From NCBI GenBank assembly GCA_003523945.1, contig DOFS01000230.1, positions 1 to 6,745 of the forward strand: DNA of 6,745 bases, read 5' to 3'. Source of the stretch: Nitrospiraceae bacterium (lineage in GTDB: Bacteria; Nitrospirota; Nitrospiria; Nitrospirales; UBA8639). Positions 5,443 to 6,745 of the stretch are shown here, in pieces. The notes below the pieces were generated by a model. That model was given only the letters and a program-made list of their open reading frames with translations. It made no database searches and had not been told where the DNA came from. The position numbers and the translations under genes were made by a program. Each line of letters begins with the position of its first letter. The stretch's first letter is position 1.

Positions 5443-6745
5443 ATGAAGACACGCACGTATCCCATTGATGCGGTAGTTCCACAACTACAACAGACCCTCA
5501 GGCAACACCCAATCGTCCTCCTCACGGCACAGCCGGGTGCCGGCAAAACGACACAAATTCCCCTGGCCCTTCTCCAAGAACCGTGGTTGATTCCAAAAAC
5601 CATCATCATGCTGGAGCCTCGACGGTTGGCCGCGCGTGCAGCCGCACGCCGCATGTCCGATCTCCTGGGGGAAGCCGTTGGCACCACCGTTGGATATCGA
5701 ACACGGTTGGATACCAAAATTAGCCCGAACACAAAACTGGAAGTGGTAACCGAAGGCATTCTCACAAGAATGCTTCAACACGATCCATCATTACAGAACT
5801 ATGGTTTGATCATCTTTGATGAATTCCATGAACGCAGCCTGCAAGCCGATCTGGGTTTGGCCCTATGTCTGGAATCCCAGAAGGTATTTCGAGAGGACCT
5901 TCGACTGTTAATCATGTCGGCCACACTCGACATTGCGGCCATTTCGCAACAATTGAGACAGGCTCCAGTGATTACCAGCGAGGGCAAGATGTTTCCCGTC
6001 GAAACCCGCTATATTGGAAAGCCAGATGGGAAAAATTTCGCCATGCAGGTGGCACACACCATTTGCCGTCTGTTGAAGACCGAACAGGGTAGTTTTCTAG
6101 TCTTTCTTCCTGGAGCCGGAGAAATCCGGCGAGTAGAACGACTCCTGGCCGACCTTCCCCTTGGCCCACACACGCGAATCGCTCCGCTGTATGGTGACCT
6201 GTCTCCCCAAGCCCAGGACCAGGCAATCCTGCCACCGCCTGCCGGTTGGCGCAAAGTTGTCCTATCCACCAACATTGCCGAAACCAGTCTGACAATTGAG
6301 GGCATTCGTCTCGTCATCGATACCGGTCTTATGCGGGTACCACGTTTTGATCCACGCAGCGGAATGAGCCGGTTGACCACCATCATGGTCTCACAACAAT
6401 CGGCCGAGCAACGTCGGGGTCGAGCCGGACGCCTTGAACCAGGCCTCTGTGTGCGGTTTTGGTCTGAGGCCGAGCATCGTGCGCTCACACCACGCACCGC
6501 ACCCGAAATCCTGGATGCCGACCTGACCTCCCTTGCGTTGGACCTGGCTCAATGGGGCATTCGCGATCCTCGGGAATTGCTCTGGCTTGATCTTCCTCCT
6601 TCCGGGGCCATGACTCAAGCACGACAGCTCCTTCAATCCCTTGGCGCATTCGATGCCCAAGGCCGCATCACCGATCATGGCCAGAGCCTGGCTGATCTCC
6701 CCATGCATCCCCGGCTTGCCCATATGATTCTCAAGGGACAAGAAT
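5443..6745 (+). CDS. hrpB: ATP-dependent RNA helicase HrpB, 3' partial
   Basis: The first 434 codons of a DExH-box helicase of the HrpB type run off the window; full-length HrpB is about 800-850 residues, so the C-terminal HrpB-specific half is missing. All superfamily-2 motifs are present in order: Walker A AQPGAGKTT (29-37), EPRRLAARA (58-66), TEGIL (103-107), DEFHERSL (126-133, the DEFH form of the DEAH box typical of HrpB), SATL (159-162), STNIAETSLTI (275-285) and QRRGRAGR (323-330). It is expected to be cytosolic and NTP-dependent; the precise cellular role of HrpB is poorly defined in most bacteria. An in-frame TAA at 5434-5436 lies only two codons before the ATG, so 5443 is the first possible ATG. 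No Shine-Dalgarno precedes it (ccttcaattaattttgc), so translation may depend on an AT-rich, SD-independent initiation region. It is transcribed divergently from the peroxidase gene. Confidence 0.95.
   Translation, partial: MKTRTYPIDAVVPQLQQTLRQHPIVLLTAQPGAGKTTQIPLALLQEPWLIPKTIIMLEPRRLAARAAARRMSDLLGEAVGTTVGYRTRLDTKISPNTKLEVVTEGILTRMLQHDPSLQNYGLIIFDEFHERSLQADLGLALCLESQKVFREDLRLLIMSATLDIAAISQQLRQAPVITSEGKMFPVETRYIGKPDGKNFAMQVAHTICRLLKTEQGSFLVFLPGAGEIRRVERLLADLPLGPHTRIAPLYGDLSPQAQDQAILPPPAGWRKVVLSTNIAETSLTIEGIRLVIDTGLMRVPRFDPRSGMSRLTTIMVSQQSAEQRRGRAGRLEPGLCVRFWSEAEHRALTPRTAPEILDADLTSLALDLAQWGIRDPRELLWLDLPPSGAMTQARQLLQSLGAFDAQGRITDHGQSLADLPMHPRLAHMILKGQE

Noticed and set aside
5433..6741. Several long minus-strand open frames opposite hrpB
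   Set aside because: They are antisense shadows of a GC-rich, strongly recognised helicase gene, and the translations are Arg/Cys/Ser-rich with no motifs.

Overview
The window looks like a chromosomal stretch from a Gram-negative, diderm bacterium with a meso-diaminopimelate type cell wall. It carries a DapF-family protein, a periplasmic di-haem cytochrome c peroxidase with a Sec-type leader, an HrpB-type DExH helicase and a membrane O-acyltransferase. Base composition is moderate. The combination would fit a Nitrospirota-like or proteobacterial genome, but no marker here settles the phylum, so that remains a guess.

Layout. Bases 1-816 (+) hold the C-terminal ~93% of a diaminopimelate epimerase homologue whose N-terminus lies off the window. 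It keeps the family's substrate-binding landmarks, but both positions that should be the catalytic cysteines are serine. Bases 817-1174 are a convergent non-coding gap with one small GC-rich hairpin. Bases 1175-2266 (-) encode a complete acyltransferase-3 (OafA/NodX type) integral membrane protein. Bases 2267-4155 are a 1.9 kb decay zone with no intact recognisable gene. It holds an orphan minus-strand ORF with two strong ribosome binding sites in different frames (probably a frameshifted gene), then a badly degraded IS3-family insertion sequence: OrfA with in-frame stops and C-terminal traces of OrfB. Bases 4156-5226 (-) encode a complete MauG/CcpA-family di-haem peroxidase. Bases 5227-5442 are a divergent intergenic region with overlapping hairpins and a 19-bp interrupted palindrome. 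Bases 5443-6745 (+) hold the N-terminal half of HrpB, running off the end.

The genes do not form one operon: orientations alternate (+, -, -, +), and the intact genes are separated by gaps of 200 to 1900 bases. No pathway links them. The two points most worth following are enzyme-chemistry anomalies inside otherwise conventional families. One is a DapF homologue with Ser/Ser in place of Cys/Cys. The other is a di-haem peroxidase in which both side chains expected as sixth haem ligands appear to be replaced by non-ligating residues (Val and Phe). I found no CRISPR array, tRNA, rRNA, toxin-antitoxin pair, or convincing new multi-gene system.
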